Below, one piece after another: positions 18,697 through 28,062 of a DNA stretch of 64,000 bases (position 1 is its first letter; each line of letters begins with the position of its first letter). Under the pieces are notes generated by a model. The model worked only from the letters and a program-made list of their open reading frames with translations. It made no database searches and had not been told where the DNA came from. The DNA comes from Mycobacterium scrofulaceum (GTDB lineage: Bacteria; Actinomycetota; Actinomycetes; Mycobacteriales; Mycobacteriaceae), in assembly GCF_001667885.1 (NCBI RefSeq), contig NZ_LZJW01000019.1:124001-188000 (forward strand), given 5' to 3'. A program made the translations under genes and the position numbers.

Positions 18697-19380
18697 TCAG
18701 ACCTGCCAGGCGCCGGCGAAGTAGCCGACGCCGTAGGGCGCCCCCCGGTATAGCTCCTTGGCCGATCGGGGGCCGGGTTCGGCCAGGCCGGCCAGCACCT
18801 GGAAGGCGACGCGTCCCAGGATCTGGCGCGGCAGCCGCGCCAGGGCGGCGACGTCGCCGGTCGCCAGGGCGTCGTCGAGGGTCAGCTGCGCGTCGGCGTT
18901 GGCCGGGTCGTAGCCGCCGGGCGCGGCCGGAGTCAACGTGTTTGCGCCGTCGGCCACGACGAGCACCCCGATCGGCTCGGCTGACCGGTCGAGCTCGGCG
19001 CGCAACGCCCGGCCCTCGGCCAGGGCGGTCTCAGCGTCGCGGTCGGTGCGGTAGATGCGCGCCTCCGCGGTCGCGTCGGGGCGGACCTGGCCGCGAACCC
19101 AGCCGGCCACCAGCGCGGACAGGGGCAGGTCGGCGGGTGCCGCGGCGCGGGGGGAAAGCCCAACCCGGACGTCCACACCGAAACCGGCGAACGTGCCGGC
19201 CGCATCGGGCCCCCACACGCCGTCGCGCGCCGCGGCACCGATGACGGTCCAGCGGGCGGGGAGGAAGGCGGCCGCCGCCAGCACCGCGGCGACCAGGTCG
19301 GTCACCTCCGCGGCGGCCCCGCCGGCGAGCTCGGGCACCAGCAGCGGCGCCGAGGGAACGATGGCAATCCCGCTGAGCAC
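18697..19380 (-). CDS. Extradiol-dioxygenase (LigB)-like protein (Rv2728c-like)
   Basis: 227-residue Ala-rich cytosolic protein resembling class III extradiol dioxygenase B subunits in overall pattern ([21 protein letters not shown] at the N terminus, [11 protein letters not shown] in the middle). The His residues that hold the Fe(II) in active LigB enzymes are missing from the expected N-terminal positions, so a catalytic role is doubtful. It starts at GTG 19380 and sits 7 bp ahead of miaA in the miaA-dapF-hflX operon, which is its position in M. tuberculosis. Function unknown. Confidence 0.8.
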   Translation of the reverse strand: MLSGIAIVPSAPLLVPELAGGAAAEVTDLVAAVLAAAAFLPARWTVIGAAARDGVWGPDAAGTFAGFGVDVRVGLSPRAAAPADLPLSALVAGWVRGQVRPDATAEARIYRTDRDAETALAEGRALRAELDRSAEPIGVLVVADGANTLTPAAPGGYDPANADAQLTLDDALATGDVAALARLPRQILGRVAFQVLAGLAEPGPRSAKELYRGAPYGVGYFAGAWQV

Positions 19381-19413
19381 GCCACCAAACTAATGGTTCG
19401 GCGACGCGTGCGC

Positions 19414-20382
19414 TCAGGCCTCGGCGGCCACGACTACGGGGCCGGTGCTAAAAGGGTCGGCCTCGCCCTCCGCGGGCGACCAGCCGTCCGGCGCGATGGT
19501 TCCGTCGTCACGGCCGACCTCAGCGACCATGGTGGCGGCCTCGCCGCGGGCCAGCGCGACCGTTGCCACGATCACGACCGCGATCGCCGCGACCAGCACC
19601 AAGGCCTTGGGACCGGACGCGCCCAGCGTTTCGCCGAGCACGAAGATCCCGAGCAGGCCGGCCACCACGGGCTTCGCCACGGTCATCGTCGGCATCGAGG
19701 CCGTCAGCGCGCCGGCGCGGAACGCCGACTGCTGGAAGATCATCCCGGTGAGCGCCAGCAGGAGCCACGGGATGAATTCGGGCGCGGTCAACACGGCCAG
19801 CGGGCCGTCCTCGCCGACCTCGACGATCCCCTTGGTGAGCACCGCGAACAACGCCAGCGCCGAACCCGCGACCACCGCGAGCAGCGCGGCCGCGAACGGG
19901 CTGCCCGACCAGATCCGCGCGGCCACCACGCACGCCACCAACAACGGCACCATCACGGCGGCGACGATGGCCCACGTCTCGACCGATGCGCGCTGATGGC
20001 CGGAGGCCGGGTCGCCGACGATGATGACCACCGCCAGGGCGCCCGCGAGCACCACCGCCCAGACCCACTCCCAGCGGGTGACCCGGCGCTTCGTCAGCCG
20101 CGCGTAGATCGGCAGGGCGAACAGCAACGCGGTCACCTGCAGCGCCGTCACCAGCACCACCGAGCCCCAGGCCAGGGCCCCGGCCTGCAGGCTGTAGTTG
20201 ATGATCGCCGCCAGGCCGCCCAGCCACCACCGGGTGTCCTTCAGCGACATGCGGAACAGCTCCAGGTGGCCCACCTGCTTGTCCGTGATCTCCTGCGCAG
20301 AGCGCTGACGGATTACGTCGCCGACCGCGGATGCCAGCGCGGCGCACAACGCAATCAACGCCGCGACATCAACCTTCGACAT
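19414..20382 (-). CDS. DMT-superfamily integral membrane protein (Rv2729c-like)
   Basis: Predicted permease of about 322 residues with nine or ten hydrophobic segments in the two-half arrangement of drug/metabolite (EamA-like) transporters. It has the N-terminal motif ALASAVGDVIRQRSAQ and the repeat-end motif SAFRAGALTASMPTMTVAKPVVAGLLG. A soluble 45-residue acidic tail follows. It is clearly paralogous to the next upstream gene (20585-21487), with whole motifs shared. The transported substrate is unknown. The start MSKVDVAALIALC is preceded by GAGGTGAGG. Confidence 0.85.
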   Translation of the reverse strand: MSKVDVAALIALCAALASAVGDVIRQRSAQEITDKQVGHLELFRMSLKDTRWWLGGLAAIINYSLQAGALAWGSVVLVTALQVTALLFALPIYARLTKRRVTRWEWVWAVVLAGALAVVIIVGDPASGHQRASVETWAIVAAVMVPLLVACVVAARIWSGSPFAAALLAVVAGSALALFAVLTKGIVEVGEDGPLAVLTAPEFIPWLLLALTGMIFQQSAFRAGALTASMPTMTVAKPVVAGLLGIFVLGETLGASGPKALVLVAAIAVVIVATVALARGEAATMVAEVGRDDGTIAPDGWSPAEGEADPFSTGPVVVAAEA

Positions 20383-20584
20383 GAGCGACCCCTCACCTCA
20401 CGATTGCCCCGACCAGCTTTCCCTGGGGCTCGGGCAAATACACGCAATATTTGCGATCAGTTCAGCAACAACTGTATGACGTCGCCCACGCTGCGGCGCG
20501 TTCGACGAAACACCCTTTGTTCTTACGGCATTAACCTAAGGAAGCGCTGTGGGCAACGCTGCGATCCGGTTAACCGCGGCCCGG

Positions 20585-21487
20585 CTACGCCGGTTGCGCT
20601 GCGGCATCCGGAACGCGCGCCGCGACTCTGTCCTGCGTCGCGGAGGCGTCGCCGCGCGCGAGCGCGACCGTGGCGGCCGCCATCACCAGCGCCGCGACCG
20701 CCAGCGCCAGCATTCCGGCGCGCCCTGTGTCGAGCGTCTCACCGAGGACGGCGACGCCCAGCGCGGCTGCCACGACCGGCTGCGACACCTCCAGCGTCGG
20801 CATCGAGGCGGTCAGGGCGCCGGCGCGAAAAGCCGACTGCTCCCAGGCGAATCCCGCGACCGCGACCAGCAGCCACGCGTACAGCTCGGGTGTCCGGACC
20901 ACCGCCCACCCACCGTCGCCGACCCGGTGCACCACTCCCTTGGCGAGCACCGCGAAAACCGCCCACAGCGAACCGGAAACGAAGGCGAGCAGCGCGGCGG
21001 CCAGCGCGCCGCCCCACACCCGGGCGGCCAGCAGGCAGGCGAGCAGCAGCGGCGCCAGCACCGCCGCCACGACGGCCCAGGTCCGCGGCGACGCCGTCGA
21101 GTGGCCCGCCCGCGGGTTGCCGACCGTGACGATCACGATCACCGCGGCGGTCAGCACCACGGCCCAGGCCCACTCCCGGGCGGTGACGGCGCGGCCGGCC
21201 AGGCGCGCGCTGATGGGCAACGCGAACAGCAGGGAGAGCACGAGCAGCGCCTGCACCAACAACACCGAACCCTGGTCCAGGGCCGCCGCCTGCAACACGA
21301 TGCTGACCACGAGCATCACGGCCCCCCACCGCCACCGCCGGTTGCCGAGCAGCCTGCGGAAGAGTTCGAGCTGCCCGATCGACGTGTCGGCGATCCGGTG
21401 GGTCGCGCGCTGCTGCAGCACGTCACCGATCGCGACGCAGAGCGCGGACGCCAGCGCGAGCAAAGCGGCGATGTCCACCGTGGCCAT
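20585..21487 (-). CDS. DMT-superfamily membrane protein, tandem paralog
   Basis: 300-residue integral membrane protein, tandem duplicate of the gene at 19414-20382. Shared stretches include ALASALCVAIGDVLQQRATH (against SAVGDVIRQRSAQ), QSAFRAGALTASMPT and TVALARGDA. The start MATVDIAALLALA at 21487 has GGAGAA seven bases upstream; a longer reading to 21772 runs through the upstream region of the divergent gene. M. tuberculosis is remembered to have only one such gene at this locus, so this is probably a local duplication. Separated from its paralog by 202 bp. Confidence 0.85.
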   Translation of the reverse strand: MATVDIAALLALASALCVAIGDVLQQRATHRIADTSIGQLELFRRLLGNRRWRWGAVMLVVSIVLQAAALDQGSVLLVQALLVLSLLFALPISARLAGRAVTAREWAWAVVLTAAVIVIVTVGNPRAGHSTASPRTWAVVAAVLAPLLLACLLAARVWGGALAAALLAFVSGSLWAVFAVLAKGVVHRVGDGGWAVVRTPELYAWLLVAVAGFAWEQSAFRAGALTASMPTLEVSQPVVAAALGVAVLGETLDTGRAGMLALAVAALVMAAATVALARGDASATQDRVAARVPDAAAQPA

Positions 21488-21721
21488 GGGTTCTCCGTTC
21501 GAGTCGGGGTAGGAGACAAGTGTGATACCCGATGCGCCTGCGCCGGCGCATCTCGGACGGCAAGATCTGAGGTGGCGGCGGATGCGCCGACAAGCTGCTT
21601 GAATACTGTTAAGCAGCTGTTGGGAAGGCCGTGAGGGCCGGCCCACAGATGTAGCAGACGGTGCCGCTACGCGCGGCAGGTGCGCGGAGTTCCGACCGCG
21701 CGAAGGGTAGGTGACGAGCGC

Positions 21722-23083
21722 ATGACGGCTGACGAACCCCAGGGACCGGACCCGGCCGGGCCGGTGCCGCAACCGGTTTCACGCCCGGTGCCACGCCCGG
21801 GACCGCGTCCCGGCCCCCGGCCGTCAAGCTCGGCGCCGCGGCCCGTCGTCCACCCGATTCCGGCGCCGCCGCGCAGCAACCCGCACCAGTTCGGGCGCGT
21901 CGACGACGACGGCACGGTCTGGTTGATCACCGCCGCCGGCGAGCGCATCGTCGGCTCGTGGCAGGCCGGTGACCGCGAAGCCGCTTTCGCCCACTTCGGT
22001 CGCCGCTTCGACGACCTGAGCACCGAGGTCACGCTCATGGAGGAGCGACTCGCGGCGGGGACCGGTGACGCCCGCAAGATCAAGGCACACGCCGCCGAGC
22101 TGGCCGAAACGTTGCCGACGGCGGCCGTGCTTGGCGACGTCGACGCGCTGGCCGGCCGGCTGGCCAGCCTCATCAACCAGGTCGAGGCGGCCGTCGCGCA
22201 GGAGCGGTCCCGCCGCGACGAGCATCGCGCCGCCCAGACCGCGCGCAAGGAGGCGCTGGCCGCCGAGGCCGAGGAATTGGCCGCGAACTCGACGCAGTGG
22301 AAGGCCGCCGGTGACCGGCTGCGGGCCATTCTCGACGAGTGGAAGACCATCAGCGGCCTGGACCGGAAGGTCGACGACGCGCTGTGGAAGCGCTATTCGG
22401 CGGCGCGCGAGGCCTTCAACCGCCGGCGGGGGTCACACTTCGCCGAGCTGGACCGCGAACGCATGGGCGTCCGGCAGGCCAAGGAACAACTGTGCGAACG
22501 CGCCGAGGCGTTGTCCGATTCGACGGACTGGACCGCCACCAGCGCCGAGTTCCGCAAGCTGCTCACCGAGTGGAAGGCGGCCGGCCGGGCGGCCAGGGAC
22601 GTCGACGACGCCCTGTGGCGGCGGTTCAAGGCGGCCCAGGACGTGTTCTTCACGGCGCGCAACGCCGCGACGGCCGAAAAGGACGCCGAGCTGCGGGCCA
22701 ATGCCACGGCCAAGGAGGCACTGCTCGCCGAGGCGGAGAAGATCGACACCAGCAACCACGACGCGGCCCGTGCGGCGCTGCGCTCGATCGCCGAGAAGTG
22801 GGATGCCATCGGCAAGGTGCCGCGGGAGCGGTCCGCCGAGCTGGAACGCCGGCTGCGTGCCGTCGAGAAGAAGGTGCGCGACGCGGGCGAGGCCGATTGG
22901 TCGGATCCCCAGGCTCAGGCCCGCGCCGAGCAGTTCCGCATCCGCGCCGAACAGTACGAGCAGCAGGCGCAGAAGGCCGCCGCGGCGGGCCGCACCAAAG
23001 AGGCCGAGGAGGCCAGGGCCAACGCCGAACAGTGGCGGCAGTGGGCGCAGGCGGCCGCCGAGGCGCTGACGCGTAAGCCCTAG
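21722..23083 (+). CDS. DUF349 domain protein (Rv2731-like)
   Basis: Cytosolic, highly helical protein of about 453 residues. After a Pro-rich disordered lead (residues 1-60) comes a small N-terminal domain ([18 protein letters not shown]) and then repeated three-helix DUF349 units marked by Trp and charged pairs ([61 protein letters not shown]). The C terminus is a coiled coil ending in Ala/Gln. No catalytic motif is visible. The stop overlaps the convergent membrane gene by 4 bp. Confidence 0.88.
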   Translation: MTADEPQGPDPAGPVPQPVSRPVPRPGPRPGPRPSSSAPRPVVHPIPAPPRSNPHQFGRVDDDGTVWLITAAGERIVGSWQAGDREAAFAHFGRRFDDLSTEVTLMEERLAAGTGDARKIKAHAAELAETLPTAAVLGDVDALAGRLASLINQVEAAVAQERSRRDEHRAAQTARKEALAAEAEELAANSTQWKAAGDRLRAILDEWKTISGLDRKVDDALWKRYSAAREAFNRRRGSHFAELDRERMGVRQAKEQLCERAEALSDSTDWTATSAEFRKLLTEWKAAGRAARDVDDALWRRFKAAQDVFFTARNAATAEKDAELRANATAKEALLAEAEKIDTSNHDAARAALRSIAEKWDAIGKVPRERSAELERRLRAVEKKVRDAGEADWSDPQAQARAEQFRIRAEQYEQQAQKAAAAGRTKEAEEARANAEQWRQWAQAAAEALTRKP

Positions 23084-23703
23084 GCGTCGGGGTCCCGGGG
23101 CGCCGGCTTTCCGGTAAGTCCCGGGCCGTCGGGCCCAGCTTCGTCGTTGAGGCTGTCCAGCAGCGTCTTCGACTGCTGTTGCGCCGCGACCCGGCGACGC
23201 TGCTCCTCGGCCGCGAGCTGGACGATGGTGCGCGACCACACCACCCGCGCCCACTGGTAGGTCAGCGCGAGGACGACGATCCACGCCGCGATCAACCCCA
23301 CCCCGGGGCCCGGGTGCCCGGCGGCGACCGTCTGGCGCGACCAGATCGCGAGCAGTCCGGCCGCCCCGGCGAGCGCCGAGCCCGCGAGCGCGGTCCAGGC
23401 CAGCGCCCAGCGCCGCGTCACCAGCGCCAGCATGGAGAATCCGACGCCGAACACCAGGGTCAGCCAGGCGAACACCCGCGACGGCAACGCCACCGCCGCA
23501 GCGCCTGCGCCGTGGCTGCTGAACAACACGTCCCAGCCCCGCACCGCCCCGGTGTGCGGCAGGATGAACGATCCCAGCAGCACGAAAACCAGGATCGCCA
23601 CGACGAAACCGCGTGGGCCCGGGTCGAATCCGCGTGCCACCCGGCGTTCGGCGGCCTCGATTTCGGTGCGCAGGGCGTCGAGGTCGGGGTGTTCTTCCAT
23701 CAT
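23080..23703 (-). CDS. Four-helix membrane protein (Rv2732c-like)
   Basis: Conserved mycobacterial membrane protein of about 207 residues. A short acidic N-terminal helix ([16 protein letters not shown]) precedes four hydrophobic segments ([68 protein letters not shown]), then a basic/Gln-rich cytoplasmic tail. The start (ATG 23703 or 23700) overlaps the end of miaB, so it is likely translationally coupled to it. Function unknown. Confidence 0.85.
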   Translation of the reverse strand: MMEEHPDLDALRTEIEAAERRVARGFDPGPRGFVVAILVFVLLGSFILPHTGAVRGWDVLFSSHGAGAAAVALPSRVFAWLTLVFGVGFSMLALVTRRWALAWTALAGSALAGAAGLLAIWSRQTVAAGHPGPGVGLIAAWIVVLALTYQWARVVWSRTIVQLAAEEQRRRVAAQQQSKTLLDSLNDEAGPDGPGLTGKPAPRDPDA

Positions 23704-25232
23704 CGGGCACATCCAAGGGGTTCTGTGGGGTCGGTGGGCGGTCCGACGGCGGGCATGCCGAGGCCGACGCCGCCCGGGCGCTGCCCGGCGGCGTGCGCGT
23801 CACCCGCGCGGGTTCGGCGATGGCTGAGGATGCCGGCGTCGGCGATGAGGTGGTGCGGCGCCGCCTGGGTGATGACCGCGGTGACGAGGTCCCCGGGTCG
23901 CACCCGGTCGGCCCCGGAGTTGTCCAAGCCAAAGTGCACCAGGCGGCCGTCGCGGGCGCGGCCGGTCATCCGGGCGGTGCGGGTGTCCTTGCGCCCCTCG
24001 CCGGCGGCGACCAGCAACTCCACGGTCTGACCGATCAGCGCGCGATTGCCCTCCAGCGAGATCTGCTCCTGCAGCTCGACCAGCCGCTCGTACCGTTCCT
24101 GCACAACGGCTTTCGGGAGCTGCCCGTCGAGTTCGGCGGCCGGGGTGCCGGGCCGCTTGGAGTACTGGAAGGTGAACGCGGCCGCGAACCGGGCCTCCCG
24201 GACCACGTCCAGCGTGGCGGCGAAGTCCTCTTCCGTCTCACCGGGGAAGCCGACGATCAGGTCGGTGGTGATGGCGGCGTGCGGCATGGCCGCACGCACG
24301 CGGTCGATGATGCCGAGGTACCGCTCGGCGCGGTAGGAGCGCCGCATCGCGCGCAGCACCCGGTCGGAGCCCGACTGCAGCGGCATGTGCAGGGCGGGGC
24401 AGACATTGGGTGTCTGCGCCATCGCGTCGATGACGTCGTCGGTGAATTCCGCCGGATGCGGGGAGGTGAATCGCACGCGTTCCAGCCCCTCGATGTCCCC
24501 GCAGGCCCGCAGCAGCCGCGCGAAGGCGCCGCGATCGCGGGGCAGCGCCGGATCGGCGAAGGACACCCCGTAGGCGTTGACGTTCTGGCCCAGCAGCGTC
24601 ACTTCGAGCACGCCGTCGTCCACCAGGGCCCGCACCTCGGCCAGGATGTCGGCCGGGCTGCGGTCGACCTCCTTGCCGCGCAGCGCGGGCACGATGCAGA
24701 ACGTGCAGCTGTTGTTACACCCGACGGAGACGGAAACCCAAGCGGCGTAAGCCGATTCGCGTGCACTCGGCAGCGAGGAAGGGAATTCCTGCAACGACTC
24801 GGCGATCTCCACCTGGGCGGTCTTGTTGTGCCGGGCCCGCTCGAGCAGCGTGGGCAGCGACCCGATGTTGTGCGTGCCGAAGACGACGTCGACCCAGGGC
24901 GCCTTGCGCAGCAACGCGTCCCGGTCCTTCTGCGCCAGACAGCCCCCGACCGCGATTTGCATCTCGGGGTTGCCGCGCTTGCGCGGGGCCAGGTGGCTGA
25001 GGTTGCCGTACAGCTTGTTGTCGGCGTTCTCGCGGACGGCGCAGGTGTTGAAGACCACCACGTCGGCGTCGGCCCCCTCGGGGGCGCGCCGGTAACCGGC
25101 CGTTTCCAGCAGGCCCGCCAACCGCTCGGAGTCGTGGACGTTCATCTGACAGCCGTAGGTGCGGACCTGATAGGTGCGCGCACCGGCGCCGTCGGGCACA
25201 CCCGCGGCGTCCCGCACCACCATCGAAGTCAC
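23700..25232 (-). CDS. miaB: tRNA-2-methylthio-N6-dimethylallyladenosine synthase MiaB
   Basis: Radical-SAM methylthiotransferase acting on i6A37 of tRNA, downstream of MiaA. The N-terminal UPF0004 domain holds three cluster cysteines ([22 protein letters not shown]). The central radical-SAM domain has the CxxxCxxC motif (CNNSCTFC). The C-terminal TRAM domain is at about 385-455. An additional 50-residue Gly/Pro-rich tail extends past TRAM, longer than in most homologs. The start is GTG 25232 or ATG 25223. It lies 43 bp downstream of recX, leaving no room for the Rv2734/Rv2735c genes of M. tuberculosis. Confidence 0.96.
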   Translation of the reverse strand: MTSMVVRDAAGVPDGAGARTYQVRTYGCQMNVHDSERLAGLLETAGYRRAPEGADADVVVFNTCAVRENADNKLYGNLSHLAPRKRGNPEMQIAVGGCLAQKDRDALLRKAPWVDVVFGTHNIGSLPTLLERARHNKTAQVEIAESLQEFPSSLPSARESAYAAWVSVSVGCNNSCTFCIVPALRGKEVDRSPADILAEVRALVDDGVLEVTLLGQNVNAYGVSFADPALPRDRGAFARLLRACGDIEGLERVRFTSPHPAEFTDDVIDAMAQTPNVCPALHMPLQSGSDRVLRAMRRSYRAERYLGIIDRVRAAMPHAAITTDLIVGFPGETEEDFAATLDVVREARFAAAFTFQYSKRPGTPAAELDGQLPKAVVQERYERLVELQEQISLEGNRALIGQTVELLVAAGEGRKDTRTARMTGRARDGRLVHFGLDNSGADRVRPGDLVTAVITQAAPHHLIADAGILSHRRTRAGDAHAAGQRPGGVGLGMPAVGPPTDPTEPLGCAR

Positions 25233-25275
25233 GGGGCCATGGTACGGCGACCCGGCGGCACCCGGGAAACCGCAG

Positions 25276-25797
25276 CTAGACCCGGCGGCGGTCCCGTTCG
25301 GCGGCCAATTCGGCGAGCACGACCTCGCAGGCCAGGTTCTGGCTGTAGCCGCGACGCGCCAACATTCCGACCAGCCTGCGGGTCACGCGCGCGTCGTCGC
25401 CGTCCAACGTCTCGCGGCGCAGCTTGGTCCGCACCAACTCCTCGGCCCGGTCCCGTTCGGCACCGGCGTCGATTTCGGACAGCGCCGAGGCGATCACGTC
25501 CCGGTCGACGCCCTTGGTGTGCAATTCGGCGGCCAGGGCGCGCTTGCTCTTGCCGGCCTTCGCCCGGCGGGACCGCACCCACTGTTCGGCGAAGTCGGCG
25601 TCGTCGACCAGACCGACGGCGGCGAGGCGGTCGAGCACGGCGGCGCTGATGTCCTCCGGGTAGCCGCGTTTCGCCAGTTGGCCATGCAGCTCGGCGCGGG
25701 TCCGGGCCCTCACGGTGAGCAGGCGCAGACACAGGGTGCGCGCCTGCTCCTCGCGGGAGGGCTCAGAAATCGACGGGGGCGGGCAAGACGTCGTCAT
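25276..25797 (-). CDS. recX: RecA regulator RecX
   Basis: Negative modulator that caps or disassembles RecA filaments. The 173-residue, all-helical product has the typical three tandem three-helix repeats ([43 protein letters not shown]). It starts at ATG 25797 inside the recA coding region, a 35-bp overlap that implies translational coupling and fixes the RecX:RecA ratio. Expression therefore follows the two damage promoters of recA. Confidence 0.95.
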   Translation of the reverse strand: MTTSCPPPSISEPSREEQARTLCLRLLTVRARTRAELHGQLAKRGYPEDISAAVLDRLAAVGLVDDADFAEQWVRSRRAKAGKSKRALAAELHTKGVDRDVIASALSEIDAGAERDRAEELVRTKLRRETLDGDDARVTRRLVGMLARRGYSQNLACEVVLAELAAERDRRRV

Positions 25798-26803
25798 CGG
25801 TCACAACCGCACCAATGCCAAGCTTTTCCTTGATCTTCTTCTCGATCTCGTTGGCGATGTCGGCGTTCTCCATCAGGAAGGTCCGGGCGTTCTCCTTGCC
25901 CTGGCCGAGCTGCTCGCCCTCATAGGTGAACCAGGAACCCGACTTGCGGATGAAGCCCTGCTCCACCCCCATGTCGATCAGCGAGCCCTCCCGGCTGATC
26001 CCCCTGCCGTAGAGGATGTCGAACTCGGCCTGCTTGAACGGCGGCGACACCTTGTTCTTGACGACCTTGACCCGGGTGCGGTTGCCCACCGCGTTGGTGC
26101 CGTCCTTGAGGGTCTCGATCCGGCGCACGTCCATGCGCACCGACGCGTAAAACTTCAAAGCCTTTCCACCCGTGGTGGTTTCGGGGCTGCCGAACATCAC
26201 CCCGATCTTCTCGCGCAGCTGGTTGATGAAGATGGCGGTGGTGCCCGAATTGTTCAGCGCGCCAGTCATTTTCCGCAACGCCTGGCTCATCAGCCGGGCC
26301 TGCAGCCCAACATGGCTGTCGCCCATCTCACCCTCGAGTTCGGCGCGCGGCACCAGCGCCGCCACCGAGTCGATGACCAGGATGTCCAGCGCGCCGGAGC
26401 GGATCAACATGTCGGCGATCTCGAGGGCCTGCTCCCCCGTGTCGGGCTGGCTGACCAGCAGGGAATCGGTGTCGACGCCGAGCTTCTTGGCGTAGTCCGG
26501 ATCCAGGGCGTGCTCGGCGTCGATGAACGCCGCGACGCCGCCGGCGGCCTGGGCGTTGGCCACCGCGTGCAGGGCGACGGTGGTCTTACCCGAGGATTCC
26601 GGGCCGTAGATCTCCACGACCCGGCCGCGGGGCAGGCCGCCGATGCCCAGGGCCACGTCCAGTGCGATGGATCCGGTCGGGATGACCGAGATCGGCTGAC
26701 GCATCTCGTCGCCGAGACGCATCACCGAGCCTTTGCCGTAGCTCTTCTCGATCTGGGCCATCGCCAGTTCGAGAGCCTTCTCGCGGTCGGGGGCTTGCGT
26801 CAT
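25763..26803 (-). CDS. recA: Recombinase RecA (no intein)
   Basis: Homologous recombination and SOS coprotease. The 346-residue product starts [12 protein letters not shown] at ATG 26803, with AGGAGAGG upstream. An in-frame extension to 27142 would run through the promoters and is wrong. The Walker A motif GPESSGKT is at residues 67-74, the Walker B region [10 protein letters not shown], loop L1/L2 with [21 protein letters not shown]. The C-terminal tail is acidic. The coding sequence is uninterrupted, unlike the intein-containing recA of M. tuberculosis. Both a PafBC-type promoter and a LexA box lie upstream. Confidence 0.98.
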   Translation of the reverse strand: MTQAPDREKALELAMAQIEKSYGKGSVMRLGDEMRQPISVIPTGSIALDVALGIGGLPRGRVVEIYGPESSGKTTVALHAVANAQAAGGVAAFIDAEHALDPDYAKKLGVDTDSLLVSQPDTGEQALEIADMLIRSGALDILVIDSVAALVPRAELEGEMGDSHVGLQARLMSQALRKMTGALNNSGTTAIFINQLREKIGVMFGSPETTTGGKALKFYASVRMDVRRIETLKDGTNAVGNRTRVKVVKNKVSPPFKQAEFDILYGRGISREGSLIDMGVEQGFIRKSGSWFTYEGEQLGQGKENARTFLMENADIANEIEKKIKEKLGIGAVVTDDDVLPAPVDF

Positions 26804-26859
26804 GGTGCCTCTCCTATGGTTCGGTGTGTTCGGTGACCGGTATCGGTCGGTTGGCCGTG

Positions 26860-26882
26860 ACACTAGAGAAGGCCACCGACAA
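26860..26882 (-). promoter_or_regulatory. RecA-independent (PafBC-type) promoter of recA
   Basis: Minus strand: TTGTCGGTG (26882-26874), eight bases, then TAGTGT (26865-26860), an exact match to the RecA-NDp consensus. It corresponds to the RecA/LexA-independent recA promoter described in mycobacteria and is nearer the gene than the LexA box. Confidence 0.88.
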
Positions 26883-26911
26883 GTTGACTCACCGAACGTT
26901 CCCCACAGTAG

Positions 26912-26927
26912 CCGAACACCTGTTCGA
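26912..26927. promoter_or_regulatory. LexA operator (SOS box) of recA
   Basis: CCGAACACCTGTTCGA differs from TCGAAC-N4-GTTCGA by one base. It lies 30 bp upstream of the PafBC-type promoter and would control the second, LexA-dependent recA promoter. Confidence 0.88.
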
Positions 26928-26980
26928 TTCAAGCGGACACGCCGAACCCCACCGCGTGTGGCAACATTTGCCACCGAAAG

Positions 26981-27089
26981 GCTGACGGGGCCATAGCGCC
27001 CGAGGAAACCGGTGTGAATCCGGTGCGGTCCCGCCACTGTGACCCGGGCTGGGGTGCCCCCTCCCGAGAGCCAGACACTCACCGTCAGC
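26981..27089 (+). promoter_or_regulatory. Cobalamin (B12) riboswitch
   Basis: The conserved core is plain: GAGGAAACCGGTG at 27002-27014, GAATCC at 27017-27022, CGGTCCCGCCACTGT at 27026-27040, and the B12 box GAGAGCCAGACACTCAC at 27066-27082. The closing stem is perfect: GCTGACGG at 26981-26988 pairs with CCGTCAGC at 27082-27089. The downstream leader (27090-27144) contains a GGGG/CCCC hairpin and the GGAGAGG ribosome site (27123-27129), which can partly pair with CTTCCTCC at 27091-27098. This suggests control of translation when cobalamin is bound. It precedes the FhuF-like gene. Homology and stem are seen; ligand response is inferred. Confidence 0.93.
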
Positions 27090-27144
27090 GCTTCCTCCCG
27101 ACAACTGGGGCGGATTTCCCCTGGAGAGGTCTGGTTGCGCATCC

Positions 27145-27822
27145 ATGGACGTCCGAGACATCTCCGCTGAACTGACCGAAATATCTTCGTACGGAGGCTT
27201 TTTCGCGTTGACAGTGGGCGGCGACGCGGCCGGGTGGCACCCGGTCCGGCAGTCCTACGCCGACGGGTTCACCGACCTGGTCCACGCCACCGCCCGGCGC
27301 TATCACACGACGGATCTGCGGATCGCCGCCTCGCTGGTTCACCTCGGACACGCCACCCGTCTGTGGTCACCCGTGCTCGCGTGCGCGCTGGGCCACGGCG
27401 TCGTGCCCGACCTCACCGACCTGCAGCGCGCCGACGCCGGAGCGCAACTGCGGTTGCCCGCGCCGGTCGGGATCCCCGCCGGCTCACCGGACGCGCTGTA
27501 CCGGCTGGTGGTGCAAGAGCACATGCAGCAGCTCGCCGCCGGTCTGCGGGTGGGGTTGGCGCCCGCGCTGCTCGCGGGCAACATCGCTTCGGCGCTGATC
27601 GGAGCCGCCCGGGCCCTGCTCGCGGTGCGGCCCGACCTCGGCCCGCGGATCATCGCGCTGGCCCGTGCACTGCTGGGCACCGGCCTGCTGGCCGGGTCGG
27701 GCGAAGTGACCGGCCCCCGCCTGGGCTTCAGGCGACGCAGTTGCTGCCTCTTCTACCGCCTGCCCGGCGGATCCGTCTGTGGCGACTGCGTGTTCGAGAC
27801 GTCACCGCCAAACCGCACCTAG
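27145..27822 (+). CDS. FhuF-like [2Fe-2S] protein under B12 riboswitch control
   Basis: 225-residue cytosolic protein. Most of it is an Ala/Leu-rich helical domain resembling the IucA/IucC-FhuF type ([25 protein letters not shown]). The C terminus carries the FhuF cluster signature CC-x10-C-x2-C: Cys200, Cys201, Cys212, Cys215 in [14 protein letters not shown]...CGDC. Known FhuF proteins reduce ferric siderophores. Here the upstream cobalamin riboswitch instead suggests a role in cobalt or corrinoid metabolism, for example reducing a Co(III) corrinoid; that is inference. ATG 27145 lies 15 bp after GGAGAGG, a rather long spacing. M. tuberculosis keeps only a remembered Cys-rich fragment here (Rv2737A). 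Confidence 0.85.
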   Translation: MDVRDISAELTEISSYGGFFALTVGGDAAGWHPVRQSYADGFTDLVHATARRYHTTDLRIAASLVHLGHATRLWSPVLACALGHGVVPDLTDLQRADAGAQLRLPAPVGIPAGSPDALYRLVVQEHMQQLAAGLRVGLAPALLAGNIASALIGAARALLAVRPDLGPRIIALARALLGTGLLAGSGEVTGPRLGFRRRSCCLFYRLPGGSVCGDCVFETSPPNRT

Positions 27823-27866
27823 CTGTCGCGTCGTTTGCCCCATTGGCGCAGGGGTACGTGAGCACC

Positions 27867-28047
27867 ATGCCCACCGAGACCCCCTGCGCGCCCTCGCGTT
27901 GACCTGGACAAGGACGACGCCGGACGGCCTCGGATGGTGGGCAAGGCGGCGCCGGCGGCGGTGGCGGCCACGACCGAGACGGCGGCCCGCAACGCCGTCC
28001 ACCTCGCGGCCCTGCTGCGGCGGAACGAATACGCGCCCTACGAATAG
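27867..28047 (+). pseudogene. Small conserved-looking ORF, probably frameshifted
   Basis: From 27898 to the TAG at 28045-28047 one frame has strongly coding composition (almost every third base G or C) and reads DLDKDDAGRPRMVGKAA... ending AALLRRNEYAPYE. An intact 37-residue ORF starts at ATG 27934. A better N terminus (ATG 27867, MPTETP, AGGGG 12 bp upstream) is one frame off and hits TGA at 27900. Removing one C from the run of five at 27880-27884 joins them into a 59-residue protein. It is either a genuine frameshift, a slippery tract or a sequencing error. Function unknown. Confidence 0.5.
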
Positions 28048-28062
28048 CGTCGTGCCCCGCCC

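Noticed and set aside
21488..21545. tRNA-like GTTCGAGTC stretch upstream of the second transporter
   Set aside because: No acceptor, D or anticodon stem can be formed around it.
23613..25649. 678-codon plus-strand ORF antisense to miaB/recX
   Set aside because: Radical-SAM cysteines and RecX repeats lie on the other strand.
26804..27142. N-terminal extension of recA by 113 codons
   Set aside because: It would pass through the PafBC-type promoter and the LexA box, and the typical RecA start is at 26803 with a good ribosome site.
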